A stretch of 64,000 nucleotides of DNA from Bacteroides mediterraneensis (GCF_016900355.1 NZ_JACJKA010000011.1:1-64000), one strand, 5' to 3'. Shown: positions 7,811-16,542, counted from the first letter of the stretch. Program-made: numbers and translations. The notes: a model not told the origin generated them from the letters alone.

Positions 7811-8725
7811 ATGTGGAAAGATTTCTTCTATTATTCTCGGTCGGAACGGAGAGTCATTCTGTTGTTGTTGGGGTTGCTGGTAATCTTGTGTATCTTGTGG
7901 GGAGTATGCTGGATTATGCAGCCTTCTGAACAGGTTTATCAGGAAGATAGTGCGGAAATTGATTCTTTTTTGGCTTCCGTAAGGCAACGTAAAACAGACG
8001 ATACCAAACGGAAGTATGCAAAAAACAGATTCAAAGAAGTTCCGCAAGCCATTCTTTTTGATTTTAACCCGAATACAGCCGATTCTTCCCAGCTACGGAA
8101 GCTGGGGCTCTCTGCTTTTGTGGTTCGCAATATCCTCCGTTACCGGGAAAAGGGAGGCCGATTTCGTACGCCTGAGTCCTTTGCTAAGATTTATGGGCTG
8201 GAGGAGCAACAGTATCTTTTGCTAAAACCTTATATCCGCATTCCGGAAGAGGAGGGCATCCACCGTATTTCACCGGTAGAAAAGGACCGTCAGCAGACTG
8301 AGACAGAAATAAAACGAATAGAAAAGTATCCGGAGGGAACGCTTGTGTCGTTGAATGAGGCGGATACCACTGAGCTGAAGCGTATACCGGGTATCGGGAG
8401 CGGAATTGCGAAATTGATTGTAGCGTACCGGAACCGACTGGGGGGATTTACTTGTGTGGAACAGCTTCAGGAAGTTCCCCATGTAGATTCGGATCTGAAT
8501 AAATGGTTTGTGGTCAAGGGGGGACCGTTCCGGAAAATCAGAGTGAACAAAGATGGGCTGGACAAATTGCGCAATCATCCTTATATGGATTTTTATAAGG
8601 CTAAAGCCATTTTGGAATATCGCCGTAAACGAGGAAACATTAAAGGTCTTTCTCGGCTCTCTTTGTTTGAAGAGTTTTCCGAAAAAGACCTTCAGCGTTT
8701 GTCTCCTTATTTATCTTTCGAATAA
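7811..8725 (+). CDS. helix-hairpin-helix domain protein, ComEA-like
   Basis: 304 residues. There is an N-terminal membrane anchor (about residues 15-38), then three helix-hairpin-helix units: FDFNPNTADSSQLRKLGLS (about 82-100), SLNEADTTELKRIPGIGSGIAKLI (about 178-201) and a later hairpin in the tail near NKDGLDKL (about 247). HhH units bind DNA non-specifically, and ComEA-type proteins bind incoming DNA at the cell surface. In Bacteroidetes this family is common and uncharacterised. It starts directly after the symporter stop codon. Its own stop TAA touches the stop of the alkaline phosphatase gene with no base between them. Confidence 0.8.
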   Translation: MWKDFFYYSRSERRVILLLLGLLVILCILWGVCWIMQPSEQVYQEDSAEIDSFLASVRQRKTDDTKRKYAKNRFKEVPQAILFDFNPNTADSSQLRKLGLSAFVVRNILRYREKGGRFRTPESFAKIYGLEEQQYLLLKPYIRIPEEEGIHRISPVEKDRQQTETEIKRIEKYPEGTLVSLNEADTTELKRIPGIGSGIAKLIVAYRNRLGGFTCVEQLQEVPHVDSDLNKWFVVKGGPFRKIRVNKDGLDKLRNHPYMDFYKAKAILEYRRKRGNIKGLSRLSLFEEFSEKDLQRLSPYLSFE

Positions 8726-10144
8726 TTATTTACGAGTATAACCGGCTGCTTCCGCAATCTTTACCGGAATTTCGGTGTTGTCAATGCGGTTCTGGAACTT
8801 ATCTGCTCCTGCACCGATGGCAAATACTGGTACGTAACCGGCAGAATGTCCTCCGCTGGTCCATCCGGTCAAGGCAATCTCATCGATAATCCGTTTGGCC
8901 TCTGCAGCAATCGGTTCATCTTGTGCATATTCGCTCTTTTCCATCTTCATTTCCTGGTTCTGAAGACTTTGTTCGTATACGGCTTTCAGACGAGCTTCTT
9001 GTTTTTCGCTCAGTTCCACTTTATCCCAGAAACCAAAGTTATCTTTCAAAGCCTGCTGTACAGCCTCCCAAGACACTTTATTATTAGTCTTTGCACGTAA
9101 CTGGTTGATGATTTTGGTAAATCCGCTTTCGCTGACCTTCTGGTTCTTCAGTACCTGCAGGTTCAGTTTGTACGGACCTTTTCCTAAGACAAAACCTCCC
9201 GTTTCATGGTCGGCAGTGACCACAATCAGGGTCTCGTCCGGATGTTGGGAATAGAATTCATAAGCCACTTTGATGGCATTGTCAAAATCTATGACTTCAT
9301 GGAAGACAGTGGCAGCATCGTTGCTGTGGCATGCCCAGTCAATTTTTCCTCCTTCTACCATCAGGAAAAATCCTTTTGACAGGTCTTTGGAAAGAAAATT
9401 GATAGCTGAGCGAGTAATTTCCTGCAGGGTCATATCTCCTTTTTTACGGTCGATGGCATAAGGAATGGAAGTCTGGTCTGCTTGTGAAGAGGCTTCCGAC
9501 TGGAACAGAATCATTTTATCAGACTTCTTGCATTTCTTGAGATAGTCTTTATAGCCTCTGGCAATGGTGTAACCATATTGGGAGGCCATGTCATACAGAC
9601 TCTCAGACTGTGGATTATTTTTGTCTTTAGGTTGTAGAAAATCTGAACCTGCATAGAAGTCGAATCCTGTATTGTACAAGTCTTTTCCTATGGTATAATA
9701 GCTCCCTCTTCCAGCTGCGTGTGCATAGAAAGCAGCAGGAGTGGCATGGTCTACACTCACACTGGTAGCGACTCCTACGCGGCAGCCATGGTCTTTGGCC
9801 CATGTGGCTACACTGTAGACGGGTGTCTGTTGGTCTTTTAACACTCCAATGGCTCCATTTTTCGTTTTATTTCCAGTAGCCAGTGCGGTTCCGGCTGCTG
9901 CCGAATCCGTCACTCCGTTTGTGGCAGAGAAAGTGGTGGCTACCGTAGTATAGGGAAATTGGGTAAACTGCAAAGGAGTAATTCCGATCTTCCCTTCTAA
10001 CTCACCAAGGTACAGTTCCGTACCCTGTACTTGATTCACTCCCATTCCATCTCCGATGAAATAGAACACATACTTGGCCTGTTGTGCATGGATTTGACAG
10101 AAGGCCAGTAGGATGAACATGACGGCGATTGATAATTTCTTCAT
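8726..10144 (-). CDS. secreted alkaline phosphatase
   Basis: 472 residues with a signal peptide (about residues 1-20, ending HAQQ), so periplasmic or exported. The alkaline-phosphatase superfamily is clear. The first metal Asp is in FIGDGMG (about 30-36), and the catalytic Ser is in TDSAAAGTALATG (about 80-92). Later metal ligands are in VEGGKIDWACHSND (about 262-275), TADHETGG (about 309-316) and GGHSAGYVP near the C-terminus. It hydrolyses phosphomonoesters to release phosphate. No clear Pho box was recognised. Only a weak -7 box (TATTTTCG, minus, 10178-10171) precedes it. Confidence 0.92.
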   Translation of the reverse strand: MKKLSIAVMFILLAFCQIHAQQAKYVFYFIGDGMGVNQVQGTELYLGELEGKIGITPLQFTQFPYTTVATTFSATNGVTDSAAAGTALATGNKTKNGAIGVLKDQQTPVYSVATWAKDHGCRVGVATSVSVDHATPAAFYAHAAGRGSYYTIGKDLYNTGFDFYAGSDFLQPKDKNNPQSESLYDMASQYGYTIARGYKDYLKKCKKSDKMILFQSEASSQADQTSIPYAIDRKKGDMTLQEITRSAINFLSKDLSKGFFLMVEGGKIDWACHSNDAATVFHEVIDFDNAIKVAYEFYSQHPDETLIVVTADHETGGFVLGKGPYKLNLQVLKNQKVSESGFTKIINQLRAKTNNKVSWEAVQQALKDNFGFWDKVELSEKQEARLKAVYEQSLQNQEMKMEKSEYAQDEPIAAEAKRIIDEIALTGWTSGGHSAGYVPVFAIGAGADKFQNRIDNTEIPVKIAEAAGYTRK

Positions 10145-10285
10145 AAAGTTCTGTGTTGAATAATTTTTTGCGAAAATACGGAAAATTGTGACGATTGCCT
10201 CCCTTTCTATGAAAAAAATATGGAAAATAGGTAAACGTTTTGGGGAGATTTCATTCTTATTGTTGTAACTATATTAATTCTTATT

Positions 10286-11251
10286 ATGAAAAAGACAAAT
10301 TTAGTAGGGGCATGTCTGGTTTTGTCCTTGTTGGCTTCCTGTCAGCAGAATGAATCGTTGTCAAACATGAGTGAAGATGCAGTCCTTCGTTTAAGGGCTT
10401 CGGTGTATGCAGCAGGTGCAGAGGCTCGAACTGTGACAGACGAAATGGGAGGCACCGAATTCTCGGAACTGGATGCATTGGGATTCTTTATGCCGGAAGA
10501 AAATAATCCTGTGAAATGGACACTGACCAGTGGTCAATGGATTTCAGAATCTCCGTTGACCTGGAAAGATAAAGTGAACACTTTTCAGTTTTGTGCATAT
10601 TATCCTTATTCAGAAGAGGCCACCACACGTACCAGCATACCGATGCCGGATTTAAGCAAGCAATCGGGTTCGCTTTCCGAAGTGGGGGATTTTGATTTCC
10701 TGGCCGCTCGTTGTCAGACAAGTTATCAGGAGACGGATAATGGTACGGTTTCTTTTACCGGTTCTTCTTCTTTCAAGCATGTGTATAGCCTTCTGGCCAT
10801 CACCCTCAAGAAAGATTTACCCGAAGAAAATGTATTGCTGAGTCAGGCTACACTGGAAGGAAAGAACTTATTTGGACGTAGCACCTATCATTTTGGAGAA
10901 CAGGCTGATGCCGATGGCATGACGTATGAGGAAGGCTCAGAGAAAGATGCGTTGGCATTTGATTATGAGGAGCCGGTGGAAGTAGCAGAGGAGTCTGGAT
11001 ATACAATGTATTTCTTGTGTAATCCATCAGATTTGGAGGAAAATTCGAAATTCTCTATAGTCTATCAGCGTGATGGAGTGTCTTATACAGCTTCCACTGA
11101 GAAATTGGGTAAGCAGTTTCAAGCCGGTAAGTTTTATCGGTTTACACTGAAACTGACAAAAGAAGTCTTGCAACTGGTAGGATGCGAAGTGACAGGTTGG
11201 ATTTCAGAAGAACTTCCAGAACTAGCCATTGATGAAATTCCAGTAGAGTAA
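10286..11251 (+). CDS. fimbrillin-like (Mfa-like) lipoprotein
   Basis: 321 residues beginning with a lipoprotein signal (lipobox LLASC, Cys at about residue 19). The body has the two-part beta-rich pattern of Bacteroidetes fimbrillins: an early FQFCAYYPYSEE segment, a DFDFLAARCQTSY segment (about 138-150), HVYSLLAITLKKDL and a C-terminal KFYRFTLKLTKEVLQLVGCEVTGWI. Such proteins are type V pilus subunits or anchors that become surface-exposed after lipidation and protease processing. No other pilus genes are adjacent, so it is an isolated member. A strong hairpin ends the transcript. Confidence 0.75.
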   Translation: MKKTNLVGACLVLSLLASCQQNESLSNMSEDAVLRLRASVYAAGAEARTVTDEMGGTEFSELDALGFFMPEENNPVKWTLTSGQWISESPLTWKDKVNTFQFCAYYPYSEEATTRTSIPMPDLSKQSGSLSEVGDFDFLAARCQTSYQETDNGTVSFTGSSSFKHVYSLLAITLKKDLPEENVLLSQATLEGKNLFGRSTYHFGEQADADGMTYEEGSEKDALAFDYEEPVEVAEESGYTMYFLCNPSDLEENSKFSIVYQRDGVSYTASTEKLGKQFQAGKFYRFTLKLTKEVLQLVGCEVTGWISEELPELAIDEIPVE

Positions 11252-11297
11252 ACTTTTCTTAAAGAGCTTATTTTGTATAAGGCCCTTTTTTATGAAA

Positions 11298-11337
11298 TCA
11301 CCTCTGTTGCAGCCTTTTGTAGCGGAGGTGAAATTTT
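11298..11337 (+). terminator. terminator after the fimbrillin gene
   Basis: Arms 11298-11310 and 11319-11331 form 13 pairs, three of them G-U, with an 8-nt loop. AAATTTT follows. Confidence 0.75.
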
Positions 11338-11377
11338 ATCTGCATGCAAAATTGCCTTACATCTCGGAAAAAACATG

Positions 11378-11385
11378 TAACTTTG
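11378..11385 (+). promoter_or_regulatory. -7 box TAACTTTG for the xanthine salvage operon
   Basis: An exact TAnnTTTG match lies 45 bp before xpt, with TTG at 11352-11354 as a possible -33. I see no purine riboswitch in this leader. Confidence 0.7.
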
Positions 11386-11429
11386 CACTTTCAAATAAAG
11401 AATAATCAATTCTTAGTTCATTATAAGCA

Positions 11430-11999
11430 ATGAAAGCACTGAAGGAACGCATCATGCGTGATGGGAAATGCTTTGAAGGAGGAATCCTCAAGGTGGATAA
11501 TTTTATCAATCATCAGATGGACCCGATTCTGATGAAGTCAATGGCTGTGGAATTTGTACGGAGATTTGCCAGTACAAAGATTAACAAAGTGATGACCATT
11601 GAGGCGAGCGGAATTGCGCCGGCCATCATGGTGGGCTATTTGTTGGAACTTCCGGTTGTTTTTGCCAAGAAGAAAAAGCCAAGTACAATGGAAAATATGT
11701 TGACTACCACAGTCTATTCCTTTACGAAGGATCGTACGTACGATGTGTGTGTAAGTAAAGATTATTTGTGCCCGGGCGATAAGGTTTTGTTCGTGGATGA
11801 CTTTTTGGCCAATGGGAATGCGGCAAAAGGAATTATTGATTTGGTACAGAAGGCCGGTGCCGAACTGGTCGGCATGGGATTTTTGATAGAAAAATCATTC
11901 CAGCATGGAGGAGATTATCTTCGTGCCCAGGGGATTCATGTGGAATCTTTGGCAATCATAGAGAGTTTGGATAATTGTCAAATTAAAATAAAGGAGTAA
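11430..11999 (+). CDS. xpt: xanthine phosphoribosyltransferase
   Basis: A 189-residue type I phosphoribosyltransferase with the PRPP-binding loop [16 protein letters not shown] (about residues 118-133) and [32 protein letters not shown] (about 52-83). It matches the Xpt family in length and motifs. It converts xanthine plus PRPP to XMP in the cytoplasm. The permease gene starts 18 bp after its stop codon, so the two form a salvage operon for imported xanthine. Confidence 0.92.
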   Translation: MKALKERIMRDGKCFEGGILKVDNFINHQMDPILMKSMAVEFVRRFASTKINKVMTIEASGIAPAIMVGYLLELPVVFAKKKKPSTMENMLTTTVYSFTKDRTYDVCVSKDYLCPGDKVLFVDDFLANGNAAKGIIDLVQKAGAELVGMGFLIEKSFQHGGDYLRAQGIHVESLAIIESLDNCQIKIKE

Positions 12000-12017
12000 C
12001 AGTAAAGCAAATCTTTG

Positions 12018-13349
12018 ATGGAAAAAGAACAACAAGTAGCCCAGAGTGCCGGGCTTATTTACGGTTTGAATGACCGTCCCCCTTTGAAAGATACTATTTT
12101 TGCCGCGTTGCAACATTTGTTGGCCATTTTCGTGGCTATTATTACGCCTCCGTTGATTATTGCGGGAGCATTGAAGCTGGATTTGGAAACAACCGGTTTC
12201 TTAGTTTCTATGGCCCTTTTTGCTTCAGGTATTTCAACTTTCATCCAATGTCGTCGTGTGGGGCCTATCGGTTGCGGTTTGTTGTGTATTCAGGGAACGA
12301 GTTTCTCTTTTATCGGGCCGATTATTTCGGCTGGTTTGACCGGAGGATTAAGTGCAATCTTTGGTGCATGTATTGTTTCTTCATCGGTAGAAATGCTGAT
12401 TAGTAGAGTGTTGAAGTACACGCGCCGTGTCATTACTCCCCTGGTGTCGGGTATTGTCGTGACCTTGATTGGCATGAGTCTGATTAAAGTGGGAATCTCT
12501 GCATGTGGAGGAGGAGCTGCCGCACAAGCCGACGGCTCATTCGGGGCTTTCCACCATATTGGATTGGCTGCGCTGGTACTGGTACTGATTATTTTCTTCA
12601 ACCGTAGTTCCAACCGTTACTTGCGCATGAGTTCGATTGTGATAGGTTTGGTAGTCGGTTATGTATTGGCCTGGGCTTTGGGCATGGTCGACTTCTCAGC
12701 AGTGCAAAGTTATGGAGGATTCAATATCCCAATTCCTTTCCGCTATGGCATTTCATTTGATATCTCTGCCATCATCGGATTGGCGTTGGTGTATCTGATT
12801 ACGGCCATTGAGGCATACGGAGACATTACAGCCAACTCTTTGATTTCGGGTGAGCCGGTAGAAGGAGAAACCTTTGTGAAGCGTGCTTCTGGAGGTATTC
12901 TGGCAGATGGATTCAACTCCATGCTGGCTGGTTTCTTCAATTCATTCCCCAATTCTATTTTTGCACAGAATAACGGTATGATTCAGTTGACGGGAGTCGC
13001 CAGCCGTTATGTAGGGTATTTCATTGCTGGTTTTTTGATTTTGTTGGGCTTGTTCCCGGCGGTAGGTCTGGTGTTCTCGCTGATGCCGGAGCCCGTGTTG
13101 GGAGGAGCTACTTTGCTGATGTTTGGTACAGTGGCTGCGGCCGGCATTCGTATCATCTCTTCACAGAAAATTGACCGTAAAGCTACGCTTGTAATGGCGT
13201 TGAGTTTTTCTTTTGGTCTGAGTGTGGAGCTGGTACCCGATATCTTGTGTCAGTTGCCCGATACACTCCGTAACATTTTCTCTTCAGGTATCACTACCGG
13301 TGGATTGACCGCTATCTTGGCCAATCTGTTGATTCAGATAAAGGAATAA
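12018..13349 (+). CDS. xanthine/uracil permease (NCS2 family)
   Basis: 443 residues with about 14 membrane helices, of the nucleobase:cation symporter-2 family. It shows the early TM1 region AALQHLLAIFVAIITPPLIIAG and the QGTSFSFIGPI segment (about residues 93-103). TAIEAYGDITANSLISGEPV (about 261-280) carries the conserved Glu of the substrate site, followed by FNSFPNSIFAQNNGMIQLTGVASRYVG. The start is the ATG at 12018; the upstream TTG at 12015 is ignored. Location directly after xpt argues for xanthine as substrate. Confidence 0.9.
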   Translation: MEKEQQVAQSAGLIYGLNDRPPLKDTIFAALQHLLAIFVAIITPPLIIAGALKLDLETTGFLVSMALFASGISTFIQCRRVGPIGCGLLCIQGTSFSFIGPIISAGLTGGLSAIFGACIVSSSVEMLISRVLKYTRRVITPLVSGIVVTLIGMSLIKVGISACGGGAAAQADGSFGAFHHIGLAALVLVLIIFFNRSSNRYLRMSSIVIGLVVGYVLAWALGMVDFSAVQSYGGFNIPIPFRYGISFDISAIIGLALVYLITAIEAYGDITANSLISGEPVEGETFVKRASGGILADGFNSMLAGFFNSFPNSIFAQNNGMIQLTGVASRYVGYFIAGFLILLGLFPAVGLVFSLMPEPVLGGATLLMFGTVAAAGIRIISSQKIDRKATLVMALSFSFGLSVELVPDILCQLPDTLRNIFSSGITTGGLTAILANLLIQIKE

Positions 13350-13362
13350 TTTTCTTCCGGCA

Positions 13363-13406
13363 TAAAAAAAGCCTCGTTCCTATGCAGGAGCGGGGCTTTC
13401 TTTTTA
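13363..13406. terminator. bidirectional terminator between the permease gene and hsp20
   Basis: An A-run is followed by arms 13371-13381 and 13386-13396 (11 pairs, two G-U on the + transcript) with a 4-nt loop, then CTTTCTTTTT. A-run and T-run flank both sides, so it can serve both convergent genes. Confidence 0.85.
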
Positions 13407-13418
13407 GGAGCTCTTTAT

Positions 13419-13850
13419 TTATTTGACTTCAATAACTTTACGAGCCTGAACTTTTTCTTCGTTTGTCTTTTTCGGCAAATCGATTGTCAATACACCGTCA
13501 TTGACAGCAGCATTGATTTTCTCTTTCTCCACGTCATCAGGGATAATCATGGATTGTTCGAATTTGCTGTAAGAGAATTCACGACGCAAATACTTCTTGT
13601 CGTTTTCCTCTTTGTTTTCGTTCTTCTTCTCCATTGAAATGGTCAGCGTATTGTCATCAGCCAGTTGAACGTGAAAGTCGTCTTTCGTCATGCCGGGAGC
13701 TGCCAATTCAACTTTATACTCTTTTTCGCTTTCAATTACATTGATTGCAGGAGCTGTAGAGTTGGCTTTTACCATCCAGTCGTTATCAAAGAAATCATTA
13801 AAGATACTCGGTAACCAGTTCTGATTGTAATTTTTTCTAGTCGGCATCAT
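13419..13850 (-). CDS. small heat shock protein, Hsp20 family
   Basis: 143 residues with a central alpha-crystallin domain. It includes YKVELAAPGMTKDDFHVQL (about residues 45-63) and the A-x-x-x-n-G-V-L motif AAVNDGVLTIDLPK (about 113-126). The short C-terminus RKVIEVK carries an I-x-V-type anchor. It is an ATP-independent holdase that binds unfolding proteins in the cytoplasm. No TAnnTTTG box is found in the 280 bp upstream; instead a sigma54-type promoter is visible at 13954-13938 (separate entry). The minus-strand AGGAGA about 10 bases before the ATG looks like a ribosome-binding site. Confidence 0.92.
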   Translation of the reverse strand: MMPTRKNYNQNWLPSIFNDFFDNDWMVKANSTAPAINVIESEKEYKVELAAPGMTKDDFHVQLADDNTLTISMEKKNENKEENDKKYLRREFSYSKFEQSMIIPDDVEKEKINAAVNDGVLTIDLPKKTNEEKVQARKVIEVK

Positions 13851-13937
13851 AGTTGTAATCTCCTATATTAAGTTGTTTTATTATCAATTTTCTTTCCGGA
13901 GGGCTTCGGCTTTCGCTTCCGCAATCCGCCTAAGAGA

Positions 13938-13954
13938 TTGCAAAACGTATGCCT
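13938..13954 (-). promoter_or_regulatory. candidate sigma54 promoter of hsp20
   Basis: The minus strand reads AGGCATACGTTTTGCAA: GG (13953-13952), exactly ten bases, then GC (13941-13940). It agrees with the sigma54 consensus TGGCAYRN4TTGCW except at the first T. Transcription would start near 13928 and give a leader of about 78 nt. The window also encodes a sigma54 activator (54006-55361); a link between the two is inference. Confidence 0.55.
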
Positions 13955-14058
13955 TTTATGGAAGGTATGCCAAAAGGGACATTGATTTTAAATCCCGTTT
14001 AACTATCCTCCTCGTTTTTAAACTTAGGCAAACATTGGTGGCCTTCCTGTTTGCCACT

Positions 14059-14066
14059 TGTCGACA
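14059..14066. promoter_or_regulatory. palindrome TGTCGACA, possible activator site for hsp20
   Basis: This perfect 8-bp palindrome lies about 131-138 bp upstream of the predicted hsp20 start, the usual distance for sigma54 enhancer-binding proteins. No second copy was recognised nearby. Confidence 0.25.
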
Positions 14067-14130
14067 GATTGACATAAAATTATCTGCCAAACTTTCACTT
14101 TGTGGATTAGATGAACTCAAAATGACAGAA

Positions 14131-14162
14131 AAAAAGCCATTACGATTCCGCAATGGCTTTTT
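14131..14162 (-). terminator. terminator of the DUF3332 gene
   Basis: Arms 14131-14141 and 14152-14162 form a perfect 11-bp stem with a 10-nt loop. On the minus strand it is followed by T-rich sequence. Confidence 0.85.
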
Positions 14163-14184
14163 CTTTATTATAAATAGGTTAGGT

Positions 14185-14739
14185 TTATCGTGCCACAAAC
14201 AAAGACTGGCTGTTAGCCTGGCGTGCAGAAATGATTCCCTGCAAGTCCGGAGTAACGGTCATCGGAGTACCATCTTTCTGTGTGAAAGTGATGGTGCCGT
14301 CTTCATTCATTGTAAACAATTCATATGTCTGTCCGTCGGCTGATACATTCCATGTGTTCTTTTCCTGGTTGTAAACCAAATTCAACGGAGTATTTTCTTC
14401 TCCCTTTTTGGTGATGGTATATCCGTCTTCGTTTGTACGTACAAGATATTCTCCATTTTCACCTTTCACTGTTTTTACGGTTCCCACATTCTCAGCCAGT
14501 GGATTGGAACCTGACCAGAATTCAATAGAGTTCAATACGATGATGTCGGCAAAATAGGCAACTTGGTATACAGGAATGATATGGAAGGCAAAAAATACAA
14601 TTTCATTGACAAACTTGTTTCCGATATTGCTGTTCCAATCTTTTAAACTGTTCCACAATCCGAAGGAGCCGATACATGATGAACAGATGATGCTGGCGCC
14701 GAGAATCAGGCACGCAGCTGAAAGTTTTAATTTTCTCAT
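14185..14739 (-). CDS. DUF3332 family lipoprotein
   Basis: 184 residues with a lipoprotein-type signal (GASIICSSC, lipid Cys at about residue 22). A hydrophobic stretch follows (FVNEIVFFAFHIIPVYQVAYFADIIVLNSIEFW, about 43-75), then a hydrophilic beta-rich C-terminal half. This is the DUF3332 arrangement. The family is envelope-associated and of unknown function. A minus-strand TAACTTTG box (14809-14802) lies about 63 bp upstream and a terminator follows, so it is monocistronic. Confidence 0.78.
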   Translation of the reverse strand: MRKLKLSAACLILGASIICSSCIGSFGLWNSLKDWNSNIGNKFVNEIVFFAFHIIPVYQVAYFADIIVLNSIEFWSGSNPLAENVGTVKTVKGENGEYLVRTNEDGYTITKKGEENTPLNLVYNQEKNTWNVSADGQTYELFTMNEDGTITFTQKDGTPMTVTPDLQGIISARQANSQSLFVAR

Positions 14740-14801
14740 ATCTGCTTTAGTTTTGGGTTAATATTTAAGTGAGTATTGTCTTTTGTTATTACAATTTGTT
14801 A

Positions 14802-14858
14802 CAAAGTTAGAAGTTATTTTCGATTGTGAAAGAGAAATGTAAAAAAATCGTATCTTTG
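14802..14858. promoter_or_regulatory. divergent -7 boxes: DUF3332 gene (-) and MFS carrier gene (+)
   Basis: TAACTTTG on the minus strand (14809-14802) points to the DUF3332 gene. TATCTTTG on the plus strand (14851-14858) points to the MFS gene at 14902. Confidence 0.7.
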
Positions 14859-14901
14859 CGTCGTTTTTTGTGAGAAATTAATGATTAAATAGAACAATAG
14901 C

Positions 14902-16479
14902 ATGAAAGAAAAGATTCAGAAGAAGTTGAGCGATTCGAAGGCGGCACGCTGGACGGCCTTGTTCATCGTCTCGTTTACAATGATGTGTGGGTATTTCCTG
15001 ACCGATGTGATGTCACCTTTGGAAAACTTGTTAACCACGAAAGGAAAAGTAGTTTATTTTACGGACGACACCTCTATGCCTGCCGATACCTTGGTAGCGA
15101 AGGTACGTTTGTTCTCCGCAGCCAATATGCTTTCTGAACCCGATTTGACGGTCGAGAAGTTAGGAGCAGGCGCTAAGATGCAGTATCAGGAACAGGTAAA
15201 CGGGCAGCAGGTCACGGTGGAAAAGACCATTAGTTCAGTGGCACGTGGTGAAGGTTGGTCGAGCACGGAATATGGATTCTTTTCAGGTGCTTATGGTCTG
15301 ATCAATGTCTTTCTGCTGATGTTGTTCTTTGGAGGAGTGATATTGGACAAGATGGGTATTCGTTTTACCGGTACCATGTCGTCCGGATTGATGCTGGTCG
15401 GTGCGTTGATAAAGTGGTATGCCCTTTCTACTAATTTTGGCGATGCCCAGCTGTTTGGCATGAACATGCAGGTGGCATTGGCTTCTGTAGGGTTTGCCAT
15501 CTTTGGTATGGGAGCTGAGATTACCGGTATCACCGTGTCGAAAGTTATCGTCAAATGGTTTGCAGGTAAGGAGCTTGCATTGGCCATGGGACTTCAGGTA
15601 GCAATGGCCCGTATCGGTACGGCCCTCGCGTTGGGGGTCAGTCTGCCGGTGGCCCGTATGATGGGTAACGTGTCCTATCCTGTATTGTTCGGTGCCATTG
15701 TGTTGTGCACCGGATTTGTATCCTACCTGGTATATTGTATGATGGACCGCAAGGAAGATGCATCGGCCGAAGCTGTACGCATGGAGAGTGGCCAGGAGAA
15801 GGAAGAAGGATTCAAGATGTCCGATTTGAAGCAGATTTTCTGTAGCCGGGGATTTTGGTTGATTAACTTGCTTTGTTTGATGTTCTATGCGGGTGTGTTC
15901 CCCTTCCTGAAATTTGCCACAAAGCTGATGATTTATAAATACGATGTACCCGAATCGTTTGCCGGTCTGATTCCGGCCCTTTTGCCGTTTGGTACCATCC
16001 TGCTTACCCCGGTGTTCGGTTCCTTGTACGACCGTATCGGTCGTGGTGCGACCTTGATGATTATCGGTTCTTTTATGCTGACTGCCGTACATGTGCTTTT
16101 TGCCCTTCCGGTGATGAACTATTGGTGGTTTGCCGTAGTGGTAATGATTGTGCTGGGAATCGCCTTCTCTTTGGTACCGAGTGCCATGTGGCCTTCCGTA
16201 CCTAAGATTATTCCGATGAAACAGTTGGGTTCTGCATATGCCATTATCTTCTATATCCAGAACATCGGACTGACTACGGTTCCTTGGTTGATTGGTTGGG
16301 TGATTGAGCATTTTGCTACGCTGCGCAACGAAGCGGGAGTGATTACGGGTTACGACTACACCGCCCCGATGGTGATTTTTGCTATTTTTGGTGTGTGTGC
16401 CATTGTGATTTCCATGTTGCTCCGTGCAGAGGATGCCAAGAAACATTATGGTTTGGAAGAGGCCAATATGAAGAAATAA
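14902..16479 (+). CDS. MFS transporter with an extended first extracytoplasmic loop
   Basis: 525 residues and about 12 membrane helices of the major facilitator superfamily. TM1 (about residues 15-37) is followed by an unusually long soluble insert of about 80 residues (KGKVVYFTDD through the VEKTISSVARGEGWSS segment) before TM2. The cytoplasmic loop motif GGVILDKMGIRFTG follows TM2, and the second-half equivalent is FGSLYDRIGRGATLM (about 372-386). The substrate is unknown. It has its own promoter and a strong terminator, so it is separate from the N-glycan genes that follow. Confidence 0.85.
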   Translation: MKEKIQKKLSDSKAARWTALFIVSFTMMCGYFLTDVMSPLENLLTTKGKVVYFTDDTSMPADTLVAKVRLFSAANMLSEPDLTVEKLGAGAKMQYQEQVNGQQVTVEKTISSVARGEGWSSTEYGFFSGAYGLINVFLLMLFFGGVILDKMGIRFTGTMSSGLMLVGALIKWYALSTNFGDAQLFGMNMQVALASVGFAIFGMGAEITGITVSKVIVKWFAGKELALAMGLQVAMARIGTALALGVSLPVARMMGNVSYPVLFGAIVLCTGFVSYLVYCMMDRKEDASAEAVRMESGQEKEEGFKMSDLKQIFCSRGFWLINLLCLMFYAGVFPFLKFATKLMIYKYDVPESFAGLIPALLPFGTILLTPVFGSLYDRIGRGATLMIIGSFMLTAVHVLFALPVMNYWWFAVVVMIVLGIAFSLVPSAMWPSVPKIIPMKQLGSAYAIIFYIQNIGLTTVPWLIGWVIEHFATLRNEAGVITGYDYTAPMVIFAIFGVCAIVISMLLRAEDAKKHYGLEEANMKK

Positions 16480-16493
16480 TTGTTTTCTAAAAT

Positions 16494-16542
16494 AAAAAAA
16501 GGAGTTGAAGCCTTGTATGACTTAGGCTTTAACTCCTTTTTT
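16494..16542 (+). terminator. terminator after the MFS gene
   Basis: Stem arms 16501-16513 and 16524-16536 (13 pairs, one G-U) are flanked by an A-run and a T-run. Confidence 0.9.

Larger units (their letters stand above)
13851..14184. other. 334-bp gene-free regulatory region upstream of hsp20
   Basis: No plausible gene is present on either strand. The part next to hsp20 holds its leader (about 78 nt) and a sigma54-type promoter. The middle holds the 8-bp palindrome TGTCGACA (14059-14066). The right end holds the terminator of the DUF3332 gene. Confidence 0.6.

Noticed and set aside
11341-11429. Possible purine riboswitch ahead of xpt
   Set aside because: No conserved purine aptamer junction sequences are visible, and the leader after the -7 box is only about 40 nt.
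15283-16446. Long antisense frame (387 codons) opposite the MFS gene
   Set aside because: His/Gln-rich shadow of a real membrane protein gene, with no domain and no promoter.
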